This document shows positions 11,420 through 23,730 of a DNA stretch of 64,000 nucleotides, piece after piece. The notes beneath the pieces are model-generated. The model did no database searches, was not told the DNA's origin, and was given only the letters and a program-made list of their open reading frames with translations. Made by a program: the position numbers and the translations under genes. Position 1 is the stretch's first letter, and each line of letters begins with the position of its first letter. The DNA is from Filobasidium wieringae (lineage: Eukaryota; Basidiomycota; Tremellomycetes; Filobasidiales; Filobasidiaceae), in contig BCIV01000001.1 of the NCBI GenBank assembly GCA_001600055.1, positions 1,908,146-1,972,145 on the forward strand, written 5' to 3'.

Positions 11420-11826
11420 TCGAAACCCACTTCCAAGTTACGATCGTAAAGCCAAACAGGACGCGAAAAAAATGCAAGCATCTTTCCATCGGGTATCTAG
11501 TGTCCTATATCTAGCCCAATCAATATTGTCAATAATAAATCAGACCTAAAATTATTATCTCTCAGCGAATCTATGATTGGCAATGTAGTCCATTTGCTTT
11601 GGGTTCATTCAGTTATCGTTCATCGCTTGCTGGCTCGCTTGGGGTTCATCAAGCGTGCGGACTGACGCGGCACCCAATACAGAGTCAAACTGAATGCATA
11701 TGACAGGTGGGACATCTACACAACCGGATATCAAGCCAATTACAAATCCACACAAACTCTAAAAACCCCTTGATGGACAGTTGCAGTGAAGAGAGAAAAG
11801 TTCATAAATCGCAAGCGGACTAGCGA
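11420..11826. terminator. convergent 3' region, cutinase / seven-helix protein
   Basis: 407 bp between two convergent stop codons. AT-rich stretch with AATAATAAATCAGACC near 11531-11546 probably serves cutinase polyadenylation. Nothing else seen. Confidence 0.4.
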
Positions 11827-14018
11827 TCAATTCCTAGCAGGAGGAGGGTGAGTGGAACCGTACACGCCCTCCGCTGGAGTATCGTGCGTGATCTCGACGT
11901 GTCGCGAGACCTCGATAACGACATCAGGTGTAGTCACTGGTTGAGCGGGAAAATCGAATCCCCCTAGAGGTCCGGCGAACCGGGCAATCTACGAGTTTCA
12001 AAGACTTCACGTTAGTCATTCCGCCCATCTTATACTTCCAAGCTTGACGGCATGTTGGACTTACGGCGGAAGGCAAAGGAGCCGCGAAAGATTTTTCCGA
12101 ATGATCGCTCTTCCTCTTGACCGCCAACTGCGGTTCCATCGACTTCGGAGAAGTGATGAAACTGTTGTCCCCAAACTCGCGCCTTCCGTCATCATCCGCG
12201 TTCAACATGCCCACTCTCGTCTCTCGAGGAGCATAGTTGCGGTCGTTACGATCATGTTCCTCATCCAATTCACCGTCCATATCGAACAAATCGTCTTCCG
12301 GAACCCGCTCGTTCTCCTGGATCGTTCCTCGGTCTCGTAAAAGCGTTACCAAGGTCCGATGTTCGTAAGAGTGAGGCGATCGAAGTTGACTGAGCGGATC
12401 TTGGATCTCAAAATCGTCCAGATACTTGCCCTTCCCGCCTGCTTGAAGCGTATCGGGTCGCATAGAAGATCGGCGAGCGTGAGGACCGAGATCAGGTCCT
12501 CCATGGGTGATTCGTCTTCGTACAAGTTGTCGAGCGGGAGTTTCGGTTTCGTTTGTTTCCGACAATGAGATGGGCAGATAGAGCTACGGGACCCGAGTAG
12601 TCAGTATAGGTACCAGGACCTGAATAGACTGGCGGGACTGACCATGATACTGATGATGTTGCTCAGCCAGAACGACATTATCGTTATCATGAACAGTACG
12701 TCGTTAGACAACCTGTACCGTCGGTAGCATTGCTCAGCGGTCCAAAATTTCTTCAACGCTATCACGAGCTGAGTGCGCTTACGGATTGACCAACAACGCT
12801 TTCGCATCGGTAGTAGCCGAGTAACCCTGAGCGATCAAGGTAGCCGCAAGCAAAGCTCTCAAAACCGTCCTAATCAAGTTCAGTTCTATTCGGAGGTTCG
12901 AAGCGTCACCATCCGGTCAGTTAGATAGAGAATCAAGCGGGTTTGAGATCAGGTCACTCACCCTCGAAGAACCGAAGTTTAGACACGACATCCTCGCTAG
13001 CTCCGTGAGCCTGGACCTAAATGAGCATGATGGGCAGGTGAGTTCCTCTACGCAGCCTTTATACGATCGTTGAGACTCACTTGACGGATGAATCCAGGTA
13101 GGTAATAGACCAAAAGTAGACTGAGAAAGCTTTTCAATCCAGAACAAGATCTCGATAAGTCCGCTGCTCTCCGGTTCTACTCACTTGCCGTTCGAACAAC
13201 TCACACGTTTATCGCCGCTACACCACCCTCGAATAAGAACAACCTTATGCTCTGCTGAACGGCATCCGTCCCTCCCACAAAGGGTACCGAAGCATGAGCG
13301 ATGGTGGCCAACACCGTCAAGACGACCCATATCATGAAAACGTTGGAATTCAGGTATCTGGTGAATTTACGAGACTTGGATTGATGCCGAGAACGAGGGG
13401 AACGAGATTCTTTCATCGATTTCAAGAGGAATGTCCAGTATAGTGCTTCTTCCAGATTCACCGCGTCTAGAAGCGAAACAGGATGAACGAGTATCGTCCG
13501 ACACCCTCCAAAGTTGTCCGCACTGACCGTAAAGGCAAAAGGAAATGACTAGAAGAACATCTCCGACCTTGTACAGATTCTTCTGGCTTTCCGTCCAAAG
13601 CGTTACTGGAATCGGTACTATGCCTATCGGTTTTGGAAGTAACATCCAGCCTATTTGGTATTTCTGCACGGCTAGGAGGATGGCCCAGGCTGTGAATCCG
13701 ATCATCGAGCAAGCTAGTAACCACTGTACATTGAAGGGACGCATAAAGGGTTCAAGACGGGGTCGATGAGAAGCGAGTTGGGAAGCGGCGACTGACGACC
13801 ATTCCTGTCCTGATTGCGTTTTTCCTTCGAGGAATCAAGCAACGGCATCTATCAAACTTCCACTGGTTAGCAGGATTCCAATGCTTTGTCAGTCACGCAA
13901 GTCTTGCATAATCCAGTGTGCAATCCGACGGACTCACAGCATGAACGACCAGATAGGCGGGAATCGACATCCCTAAGATAGAGCTTACTAGCATATTCGC
14001 TGGAGTTGTGCTTGCCAT
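11827..14018 (-). CDS. seven-helix membrane protein with long acidic cytosolic tail (unknown function)
   Basis: Not recognised by name. Starts MASTTPANMLVSSILG at 14018. Later exons supply successive hydrophobic helices: WLLACSMIGFTAWAILLAV, VGDVLLVISFCLYG, FMIWVVLTVLATIAHASVPF, FEGGVAAIN..., LIRTVLRALLAATLIAQGYS and FMITIMSFWLSNIISIM. About seven helices result, with the topology of fungal seven-TM receptors. The last large exon is a roughly 150-residue charged tail beginning after SLSETNETETP. It has phospho-acceptor-rich and acidic segments (DLFDMDGELDEEHDR) and ends PPPARN at 11827. Introns are numerous and short. A receptor role is suggested only by topology. Confidence 0.65.
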
Positions 14019-15129
14019 TGTTCACGGATATCGTAGCAAATCTGAGCGAAACTACGGCTGACTGAGATACGTGGCGAGTGAGCAAGTGATTATCAATCGT
14101 GGTTGAATTCGGGTCAATGTGTGTTGATGCTATATATGCCCGAGCACGAACGACCAATGGCTTCCTGGAACGAACAAAGGACTTTGTTTAGTCACCGCTC
14201 CCCCGTTTCGGGCCGGTTGGGACACCGACTGGTCCATACCCGCTTCTTTTACTGTTCGTTCGTTCGTTGATGGAAGCATCTCTCCCCATTCTGAAACACT
14301 CGCATAGCCCTTCGCGCTCGCGCTCTGGCCCCGTCGCCGAGCGCGTCTCCTTCTGGAAACGGACATCAGATCGCCAACCCCTTCCAAAGGGATACGCTGA
14401 TCAGTTGAAAGCATGTCTCGCGTTTCATCCTTGACCTTCGCTTGATCTTCCAGCAAATATCCCGGTAGCTCTACCGCCCTCTCTGTCAATTCTAGCGTCG
14501 TTGGCTCGTCGCGAATCAATCCTTCCCGTGATTTGATCCTCCTTCAACGGGATCTGCTTCGGTCTGTTTGACAACAGTACCTGAAATACGGTCGGGGCGT
14601 GGCTGATCAGGGATCTATGTTTGTATGCGGATGGCTTTACTGATCGTTGCAGTCCTCACGTCCTCATTGATTGCCAGGTCTGATCTCAGCTGATCGTATA
14701 TTTCCACCGTGATGCTGGTATCATTCCCCCGTGGTCACGTGACTTTTCTTGCGCGATAAGCCTCGGGATGCAGTCATCCAAAGCTTCCAAAGAACATGTC
14801 TCTGCGGTGTGGCGGTGTGAGGGCATGCAGACCGTGCGAACCGTACAGACTACGCTGTGAGCGCGATTCATCGACATCGAATGATCTCTCAGATTGTCGT
14901 TGTATTGCTGCTGCTTTCGACGTACAGTGCAGTAGCAGGTCTAGAACTGGACGATAAGCAGCCACCAGACCAGAGCTGAGCCCACTCGCCGTACCCCATT
15001 CGAAGTGGAGGAGTCGATCAAGATGATGATGTTGTCCTGGAAACGGGTTGCAAGTCCTCTTTAATGCACACCAACTTCGATCATCACTGGTCACTGAAGT
15101 GTATATAAGATAGATGTGATCGTTTAATA
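14019..15129. promoter_or_regulatory. upstream region of seven-helix gene and zinc-finger regulator
   Basis: 1.1 kb between divergent starts. TATATAT at 14131-14137 lies about 115 bp upstream of the seven-helix ATG. A minus-strand ORF (14519-14130) of 129 codons has a basic cluster SVSRRRRARRRG but no domain or conservation I can name, so it is left uncalled. The regulator's leader contains GTATATAAG near 15100. Confidence 0.4.
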
Positions 15130-17879
15130 ATGCTCACCTGTCCGGAACCAGGCTGTGATAAGGAATACAAAAGGAAGGACCACCTGAAGCGACATTTGGC
15201 TAGCCGTGCGTTTCCGTCCGTCGTCGTCGAGCTACTTCGACTCGCTGATGGTATAGATTCAAGAAAGATTCTCAACCTGAATATGAATGTTCCACTACGG
15301 GATGCGGGATGAGATTTCGAAGATTGGACTTGCTTCGAAGGCATCTAAGAAGAAACATATGCGTGAATCCTCGTCGAAGGAGACGTATCGATGAACGTCT
15401 ATCTTCCGTAAACGATAACGATCGCGAACGGATCCTGGCAGAAGAAGAGGACGATGAGATCGAGTCCAGCCCGGTGCCTCCCCCGATTTTGTTTACATCA
15501 CCCTCGCGACTTGAAGAAAGCCAACAGGTCCCGGCACTCGATATCGGAGAACCGTCTGGAATTCTAGAACCGGCTGTCAATCTGAACACATCAATTTCAA
15601 ATGGAACGAGCCAGTTTCCCGTATCGAATAGCTTCGCACTGCCTCAGATACCACCATACCACCCACCTGAAGGAATCGAGGAAGAACACTGGGATTGCCC
15701 TGCTCCTTTTGACGCGATGGATACGCTAGCGGAACCATGGTGGAACTGGGACATGTCATCCGCCTCAAATCCACCCATAGATAGCTCGACGCTATTTCAA
15801 GATCTCAACGATATCTTGTCTGCTCCTTTCGATTTCTCGTTCTTAGATCAACCGCAAATTGCCTGTCGAGACAAGCCAGGACCGTCAGACACCGATAATA
15901 CCTCTCGACCAGAACCCATATCTGACGCGGTCGCGGAGCAGATCAATGAAGAGTACAAGGTGATTCTTCGTCGTATTGTTCTTCGGTATATGGCTCATAA
16001 CAACCCGTTGTGTAGAACCAGAAAGGGGAGGCGGTACTGAGTCGCCAATTCATACGGTCTTCAATCGATCGGTTCTGGAGTCAAGTAGCTTTATCGTTTC
16101 CGTTCATACATCATGGCACCTTCGACTACGAAACGTCCCCAAGTCATCTGCTCCTGCTAATGTGTATCGTAGGATCCACATACAACCCTGAGGGGTCTAG
16201 CTTGCACGATAACGTCCAGCGATACAACTTCGGACCGGTCGTCCAATGCATACGTGGACAACTGATAGCAGAGCTCTCTCTTACGGTCCCGATCAGTAAT
16301 CTCCAGACTTTCTTCTTGGCGCATTTGTACGACGTATGGATGTCTACATCGGAATCGCTCACTATCGCTCAGTGTACTTGGGGAACCATGGTCATTCTCT
16401 ACCGTCGCAAGGGGATTGGAGTCGGAACCCAAGGATTCAGCTCGACCTCGGACGCCGATCATGAATTTGACCTCGATGCGATTTGGCGCAGCTGGGCGAA
16501 AGAAGAAGGTCCGCCGTGATGGTTTCACTCTATGCAACTTTCGTCTGAAGTTTCCACCCTAATATAGAATGGCGGCGAGCAGTCTTCTGTATATGTCAGA
16601 TGGACACTCATATCTCTGGGTTCTTCAGTCAGCATCCCACCCGAGCTTTGAGCATCTTCGCTCACCGGATCAAAATGCCTAGTCCGCACCATCAGTGGCA
16701 AGCCGACTCGGCCTTGGCATGGGCAAAGTCTTTAGAAACGGGTCAACCACTCCATGCTTCTGGCCAGTCGGCCACACAAGATACTGCGACCACGGATGCA
16801 GCGATCAAAAAAGCCTACCTTCCGGCTATACACCCCGAGTTTGCTGTTCAAAAAGCAGCCGAGGGTTGGTCAGCCGGTATACAGGCAGCTTTATCGCCTT
16901 TGCCCACAGCAGTTTTACCTTTCGATCCAGCTGATCCGAACTCGGCCTTCAACGTCGAACTAGTATTGTGAGTCTCAGTACGCTCAAGTCTCCACGAGTC
17001 CGAAGCAGAGCGGATTTCTTCACTAGGACTGGTCTCCTTGCAGTCGCGTGGGATTGTAGAGTTCGGGGTGGAATGGGTATCCGCGCCTGGGATAGTGCGA
17101 ACGGAATGAAGCAGTGGAAACCTAATCTCTTGCGAGGTAAGTTCGCCCTTTATATTAAGGGAACTCTATAGCTCATCATATTCTGAGCCTTCAGCTGTGC
17201 TAAAACTTAGGCACACTGTATCTCCTTGGGCGGCATCGCATCTGAATCTGCGAGATTCGTTCGCTATAGCCATCGTCTCCGTACTGTCTGACATACCCAT
17301 GCTCCAGATCGTCGCGGGCGCTACGGAAGTTTGTGGATCTCCAAGTGAGCGCGAGTCATCGTGATCCACTTGAAAATATAGACTCACGTCCAAACTTCAG
17401 TCGGACGGAGAGAATATGCAGATGCCAAACGTCGTCATCGATTGTGGGCGAAAGGGCACGACGCCAGGACCTGTGTATATCAAAGTGCTCTTTACCTCCG
17501 TCAAACACTCGAAGCAGACAAGGGAATGTACACCAACTGGGCGATGTTCCTAACAACTGTAGGTCGGTCTCGTATTCTCATCGAAGGATCCATCTCATTC
17601 AGATTCGATACACAGCTCGTTTGTTGGTCATATATTACAGCAACCCGTAATGATCAAGCTACTGCTCCTCTGCCTGCGGACACGATATTCGGAACCCCCA
17701 AGGCTGCCTATCATTTTCTGGATCAGATAACGTCGATGAAAAACGTTGACGACATCACCTTTTTGCCTTTGCTGAACACTGATCCTCTTGTGGCTGCCGT
17801 GACGGCCAGCTCGACCAACTCCTATCCCATCGATAAAGAACGGCGAGCCATGTGTCTGCGACTCATGTCATATCGATAA
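15130..17879 (+). CDS. C2H2 zinc-finger transcription factor with fungal-specific regulatory domain
   Basis: Nuclear DNA-binding regulator. Eight exons: 15130-15205, 15268-15959, 16016-16508, 16568-16967, 17027-17136, 17195-17344, 17401-17562, 17641-17879; 773 codons, all phases close. Finger 1 is CPEPGCDKEY...H-x3-H; its last His is created by the first splice. Finger 2 is CSTTGCGMRFRR...RRHLRRNIC (C2HC). An acidic, Ser/Pro-rich linker follows. The fungal transcription factor middle-homology domain then runs from about residue 270: FPFIHHGTFDY, IWRSWAKEE-EWRRAVFCICQ, GLLAVAWDCRVRGGMG. It sits next to the MFS/deacylase/RidA/dehydratase block and is the likely pathway regulator (inference). 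The donor at exon 7 (GTCGGT) was chosen over GTAGGT to keep frame. Confidence 0.85.
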
Positions 17880-18274
17880 TACTACGGATCTACATTCTGC
17901 TAGAAAGGCGAATGGTTGTTCTCAACCGGAGAATATATCGAGATATAGGCCGTCGATTGAAGAAAAGTATGCGCTCAGAACCGCGTATGATTTCAATAAG
18001 TCCTGTCGAGAACTGATGAATGTCAGGGTCTCACAGCTCTTCGAAATGGCTGAGCCAGGTATGTATTTGCTCTATGAGTTTCACGGCGACAAGCGAAGAC
18101 AACGCAGACCAAAAAGCAATTTGGCCCTATACAATGAACTGACACGAACTAGACAATGATCGCCGTCAAGCTATAAGTTTCTGCAGGCAATTTCATCACG
18201 AGACTAAGACCCCTAAACCTACTTTATATACTAACTTAATCACTTCCTATCGACACAAGGCCTTCGACGAATGC
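17880..18274. other. convergent 3' region, regulator / MFS transporter
   Basis: 395 bp between convergent stops. AT-rich near 18220-18240; nothing recognisable beyond 3' UTR. Confidence 0.4.
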
Positions 18275-20788
18275 CTAGTAGAAGTAGCGGAACGCTGCCG
18301 ATGCAAACTTGATCAGCTCCTCGTTGTGAATGGCGACGAACAGAGAGGTACTTACCCGGATCAGTTGGCCCCTTTCCTAGGATCTCCGTGGGCACATCTT
18401 TGCTGCCGTAACCTTCGGGTAAGCCCTGCTCGCGATTCCTCCTTCGATTCTCGTATCGCATGTAGAAGCCCCAAATGAGAACACATGTGCCAGTCAGACC
18501 GCCGACAGCAGCAGATGTAACGAGCGCAGGAATGTATTTTGGCTCGTCCTGAGCCCTGAAGATGTTGGTCGAGATCAATCCACTAGAATTCGCTATGGCC
18601 ACCATGACTCCTGCCAGGACTGCACGTCTACTTTCAGAGGGCGAATTATTTGAGTACCAAGTACTCAACAGTACGCTGGGAGCGTTAGCGCCTGCGTAAA
18701 GTGGTCAGTTTTCGACGTTGTGTTTGGCCAGATGCCTTACACGTACCTATACAAAGCAAGAAACACGCGCTTGTATCGAGTGGGATTATCAGCATGCGAT
18801 TGGAAGAACAAAAATAGAGGGGTAGAACCCACAAGTAAGCGACTCCTTTGTTGTGCAACACATCTATCACCCCTAAGATGATGAAGCCAATCATGGTGAT
18901 GAAGAGCGGTATTGCCATGTGAATGGATCTTTCTCGAAAGTAATCCGAGCTCTGTGTGAAACCGATCAGGAAAAGTGTCCCAACAACATTGCTGTGATTA
19001 GATGACGTTAGTATACAATATAACAGGCCTATCACGCTGGACAACGAACGAAGACTCACGGAGCGACGGTGTACAGATTCGTTTTGACAACGCTCAAACC
19101 CTGAAAAACAGCTTCTCTGCGTTAGTTTTACAGCTAGTCCCCCGCGGTAACATCAGAGTACCCACTAGACGCGCGACGATCTGTGGAAGGAAGTTACCGT
19201 TGCTAGCTAGAGGTACTCCTAGCCCAAGAGCTAATATTGCCCATACTCCGTAACGCCAGTCACGGATAAACGGCAAAAACGCATCTTTTATCCTCAGCTG
19301 ACAATTGCGCAAGTCCGTTAGTGTATTGATCCAGTGGTAAAGAGAGGAATAGAGAGTACCTTCTCGTCCACTTCACTGGACCCGTCCATCAAGGATCTCT
19401 GAAGACACATCTCTTTCTCTTCCGGACTTAACATCCAGGCCGTAGCTGGGCTTCGAGGCAAATACTAAAAAGATATGAAGCCCACTCAATCGACACGTCC
19501 AATGACGTCAAGGCAGCCATAGACGTACGAAGAAAGCGAACAGCGCCATCGCAACAGTTCCGCTTCCTTCGATCAGGAATAAATACTGCCAGCCATAGAG
19601 CTTTGCGTTTGGAATTTGAAAAACCTGATCAAACGCACAGGTAAGGGGTCAGTGACATTGGAGGCATTCTCGATAGCGCTTACCCCATAGGCAATGAGGC
19701 CACTGAAAGCTCCCGAGATTGATGAGGCAGCGTAGAATAATCCGATCCTTCCAGCCAACTCGCCTCGCTTGTAAAATAATGAGAGATAGTAGACGGTCCT
19801 ATTTATCGCAGTCCGTGTCAATGGCCATAGTCGCGCCAACAAAGGGAAAAATGACCTACCCAGCTAACATTCCGCTCTCAAATATACCAAGCAGAAACCT
19901 TAAGGCAAAAAGACCCCCGAAATTCTTGACAGCAGCACTCAAGAGAGAACAACTTCCGAATCCCATCATGCAGATGGGAAGAACTCTAGCAGCCTGAGCA
20001 AATTCGTATTCAGTAAATGTCCTTTCAGCAGCATCTGAAGCAAAAAGACCTACTGAATATCGTTTGGCAAGCTGAAGAGTAGGTTGAATGAATGAAGAGA
20101 TATGTAAGATCAGTCTGAAATCCATGTCAATTCGACAACCCATACTCATACCATTGCAATCGGTGTACCGCAAAGACATAGGGGAATGTAGAACACCATT
20201 AAGATCAAATAGTCTGATAGGAACAGATCAAGATCAACCAAATATCTCGGGATTCAAGACGATAGTCTGGCTCTGCTCACATTGGTTTCCGACAAGGCCT
20301 ATATCCTTATCCAGTCCGTCTGTCTTAGCGTTACCCATATTACCCCTAATTCCAAGCCGAAGCCGAGATGATCAGCTTTACCTGATACGCTTTGCTATGG
20401 TAATTGCGAAGGCTTACTTGTCCAGACTATTGAATAGGTACATGATTGCTAGCACAGGCAGCAAGGTGAGGTCCAGCTTTCGACATAATCCTGCAAGTCA
20501 GCCGCGCATCGATCGAGGACTGGCCGTTAGAGCAGATCGAGTTGAACTCATATTCAAATCAGGCTTACGCTTCTCTTTCACGTGATCGACGGGAACAACC
20601 GAAGGTTCGGTGTCAATTGGATATTCCTTGAGATCGTACTGAGGCGTTGTGACCTGCTCCGTCGCGCCCGTCTCCATGTAAGACTTGTCTTTGGACAATG
20701 ATTCCTCTTGCATATTCATGAGTGTCTTATGATATTCACGTGTTTTGAGCCGATTTGTGGCCTCGATATACAAGTTCGAGATGTTCAT
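18275..20788 (-). CDS. MFS transporter, allantoate permease (DAL5) family
   Basis: Twelve-helix proton-coupled carrier of the anion:cation symporter group, whose members import allantoate, ureidosuccinate, dipeptides, nicotinate and similar anions. The N-terminal cytosolic part starts at 20788; an internal Met near 20719 is an alternative. A splice then restores the hallmark RKLDLTLLPVLAIMYLFNSL followed by DK. Later: ICMMGFGSCSLLSAAVKNFG, LRFLLGIFESGMLAG, YKRGELAGRIGLFYAASS, SGAFSGLIAYGV, EEKEMCLQRSLMDGS and YGVWAILALGLGVPL. The last exon gives ELIKFASAAFRYFY ending at 18275. It is divergent from the D-aminoacylase gene, so the cargo is plausibly an N-acyl amino acid or peptide (inference). 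Confidence 0.9.
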
Positions 20789-21246
20789 GATCTCATGGCT
20801 ATATATCTAAGTCAAACCGGACCCTCTACACCTGTCTTACTGATACAATCAAGAGCTTCCACCCGACGTATCTCGAGCGTTGAGGCGGGGAAGGTGGGGG
20901 AGTTGTAGTCAGCTGCTGTTTTGATCGGCAACGATGCGGAGCTGCAGCGAGAGCGCGTCGTCGGGTGTCACTATCTGCCACGCGGCCACCACCGATCGGG
21001 ACGGTTGACACTGGCCCGGATAAGGAACATACAGGAACGAGTGGAGTATCGAGATTCTATATTCCCTATTCTAATCTATCATCTCCCCCACTCAAGCAAG
21101 GGTTGAGGGGCTTCACAAGGTCAACACCTTCGCTTCAGGCAATCAGTCAAGTCTTAGGGGCAGCATATCAAAATGAGAACTACGCTTCACATTTCCGTAT
21201 GCGAACATAGCTATTGGAATTACTGTATCGACTACAACGGACCAGC
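20789..21246. promoter_or_regulatory. divergent promoter MFS / D-aminoacylase with repeated GTTGAGG-GGGG motif
   Basis: 458 bp. Contains CGTTGAGGCGGGG at 20878-20890 (about 90 bp before the MFS ATG) and AAGGGTTGAGGGG at 21108-21120 (about 130 bp before the deacylase ATG). AAGGGTTGAGG recurs exactly in the RidA/dehydratase promoter. TATATATC near 20802-20809 may be the MFS TATA element. Confidence 0.5.
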
Positions 21247-23048
21247 ATGACATTAGCTTTGATGCGAGACATTCTCTTCGTGCAACCTACCATCATCTCG
21301 GGCGAAGAGGACGGCGTGCCCTATGTCGCTGATGTACTGATCACTGAAGGTCGCATCTCTCAAATCGGAGATTTATCCCATCTGCCCTCATCAGTGGATT
21401 CTGTGGATGCCACTGGACTCGTCCTCTGTCCAGGATTTATCGATCTCCATGCGCATTCCGATCTATATCTGCTCACGCATCCGTCTCACGAGCCTAAGAT
21501 CACTCAAGGAATAACGACAGAACTGGTCGGCCAAGACGGTCTATCATATGCACCTACGAGGTCTGATAACGAGCTGAAAGCTATCAGAACGCAGATAGAA
21601 GGCTGGAACGGCAATCCGTCCGATGAAGACTGCAAAACTACCCACAAGAACGTTGGGTTGTTCGAATGGAGGACGATTGGGGATTATCTCGACTGCCTGG
21701 AAGCAAACAAGACCGCTACTAATGTCGCAATGCTGGTACCTCAGGTATGGCTCGATGAGGTCCCTTGCCACCAGTGACATGCTGACATGCTCATTTCCCG
21801 TAGGGCAACCTGCGACTGCTTGCCTGCGGACCAAACGACGAGCGCGCATCCGAATTGGAAATGAGGGATCAGCGGGCTCTTCTTCGTCAAGCGATGGAAC
21901 AAGGAGCAGTCGGTATGAGTTCAGGTCTTACTTATACTCCCGGAATGTACGCCTCGACTTCCGAATTGACTGCCCTTTGCCAAGAATTGGCTACTTTCCC
22001 GGGTTCGTTCTATGCTCCGCATCATAGATCCTATGGCAAAGGCGCTTTAGAGGCGTACGAGGAGATGCTCCAGATCGGACGAGACACGGGTGCTGCGATC
22101 CATCTCACTCACGCCACGATGAACTTTGCGGAGAACCGAGGGAGAGGAAAGGATATGCTGAGCTTGGTGGACTCTGCCAGAGCTGATGGGGTGGACGTCA
22201 CTCTGGACACCTATCCCTATCTTCCTGGCTGCACGACTCTATCGGCTATGCTCCCGTCCTGGGCCCAAGAGGGAGGACCTCACATGACGCTCGAGCGATT
22301 GAGGTGCCCAATCACTGTCGAGCAGATCAAACGTGACGTCGAAGACGGATGTGATGGAGGGCATGGTTTACCCATCGACTGGACAACAATCGAGCTATCA
22401 GGCCTTGGAGATGCAGGCATGGCCAAACAGTTTTCGGGGAAAACTATCATGGAAATCGCTGTGATAGAGAATAGGAATCCTGCAGATATGTTCGTTCGGA
22501 TTCTCATCGACGACAACTTGCGGACGAGCATCATCATGCACGTCGGAAACGAGGAGAACGTTCAATGCATTATGCAACACGAAGTCCACTGTGGCGGTAG
22601 CGATGCGTGAGTATAGCTTGTCACTGCAGACCAGTCTCAATTCGCTGACTATGATCACTGATGGTGAAGAATCTTGCATGGGGGCAAGGTTCACCCACGC
22701 GCATGGGGAACTTTCCCGCGGTTCGTGGGCCATTATTCTCGAGATCTCGGACTCATTCCACTTCATCGTATGATCGCCCACTTGACAACTCGACCGGCAA
22801 AGCGACTCGGAATTTATCCTCGGCGAGGTGTCATCAGATCCGGATCAGCGGCTGATCTCGTCTTGTTCGATCCCAAGGCGATACGCGATCTCGCTACTTT
22901 CGCAAACCCTACGAAACAATGCGTGGGGGTGGAATGGGTCTTGGTCAATGGTTCTGTAGCTGTACAGAATGGCAGAACTACAGGTCTTCGAGGCGGAGAA
23001 GTGCTTCGAAGACGAAAGGATGGCACAGTCAGGGGAAATCTCTTGTAA
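21247..23048 (+). CDS. N-acyl-D-amino-acid deacylase (D-aminoacylase), amidohydrolase superfamily
   Basis: Hydrolyses N-acyl-D-amino acids to a carboxylate and a free D-amino acid. Three exons 21247-21744, 21804-22606, 22670-23048, phases 0 and 2; 559 residues. Metal-binding HxH is H68-A-H70 in GFIDLHAHSDLYLL. The block TELVGQDGLSYAP has QDG where many bacterial D-aminoacylases carry NCG with the bridging Cys. Further motifs: GMSSGLTYTPGMYAS, FYAPHHRSYG, IHLTHATMNF, LDTYPYLPGCTTL, and the catalytic Asp in GGSDA at the exon 2/3 junction. The C-terminal GSAADLVLFDP and CVGVEWVLVNG form the closing beta-sandwich. The ATG at 21247 is the first in frame; MRDILF at 21262 is an alternative. No signal peptide, so cytosolic. 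Confidence 0.92.
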
Positions 23049-23231
23049 ATTGTGAACAGATGACATGAGTGAACTATACTCTGGAAAAGACGATATTGAA
23101 GTTCGAACCCCATTATATCACTGTATCAGGAAACATCAGTAGTTCGAATCTGTTCCGGAGAATCAATCGATGGGACGATGTAAGGGGTGTACGTAGAGCA
23201 GTTTACACCATTTGAATTTCGCATTACAAGT

Positions 23232-23730
23232 CTATACAGCAGCGATAAGCTCAATTTCGACCCTGACATCATTAGGTAGCTTGCCAGCCTGAATACAGCT
23301 TCTAGCGGGTTTTGGGTTGCCGAATAGCTGTGAATCGAAGAGTTCAGATCGTCATCCATATAAGAAGCATTGTTCACTGACAGTTTCATAAACCTCGTTC
23401 ATTTCCGCAAAATCAGCCATATCCTTGAGGAAGACCTGAACTTTGATGACTTTGCCGAGATCCGAACCGGCGTGGTGCAGCACTTGCTCAAGGTTCCTCA
23501 CGCATTGCGTAGTCAGCTCCTTGATTCCCCCTTCAACCACTTTACCCGAAGCATCGATCGGGGTCTGTCATGAAACCAATTTAGCTGTCGTATTCCTACG
23601 AGGTACAACTACTTACCTGGCCTGAGCAATAGATCAAACCTCCATGGATTGTCGCGGGCGAAAGAATATGGGGGACAGCCTTCTGGTCCTTCACGCCCGT
23701 GACAAATGAGACATTGTTGTTGGAAACCAT
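23232..23730 (-). CDS. RidA/YjgF/UK114-family enamine-imine deaminase
   Basis: Hydrolyses reactive 2-aminoacrylate/2-aminocrotonate released by PLP-dependent dehydratases. Three exons 23730-23617, 23564-23382, 23327-23232, all phase 0; 130 residues, the usual length. Motifs: VPHILSPATIHGGLIYCSGQ near the N-terminus, ELTTQCVRNLEQVLHHAGSD, VIKVQVFLKDMADFAEMNEV, and FGNPKPARSCIQAGKLPNDV with the conserved Arg, then RVEIELIAAV. It is convergent with the deacylase (183 bp between stops) and divergent from the D-serine dehydratase-like gene. That places it exactly where its detoxifying role would be needed. Confidence 0.95.

Noticed and set aside
14130..14519. 129-codon minus-strand ORF with Arg-rich cluster
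   Set aside because: Lies in the upstream region of the seven-helix gene and overlaps its TATA-like element; no family recognised.
23096..23160. GTTCGAACCCC and AGTTCGAATC resembling tRNA B boxes
   Set aside because: No A box at the right distance and no acceptor stem; likewise ATTCGAACCC near 30821 and GGTTAGCTCAGC near 57552.
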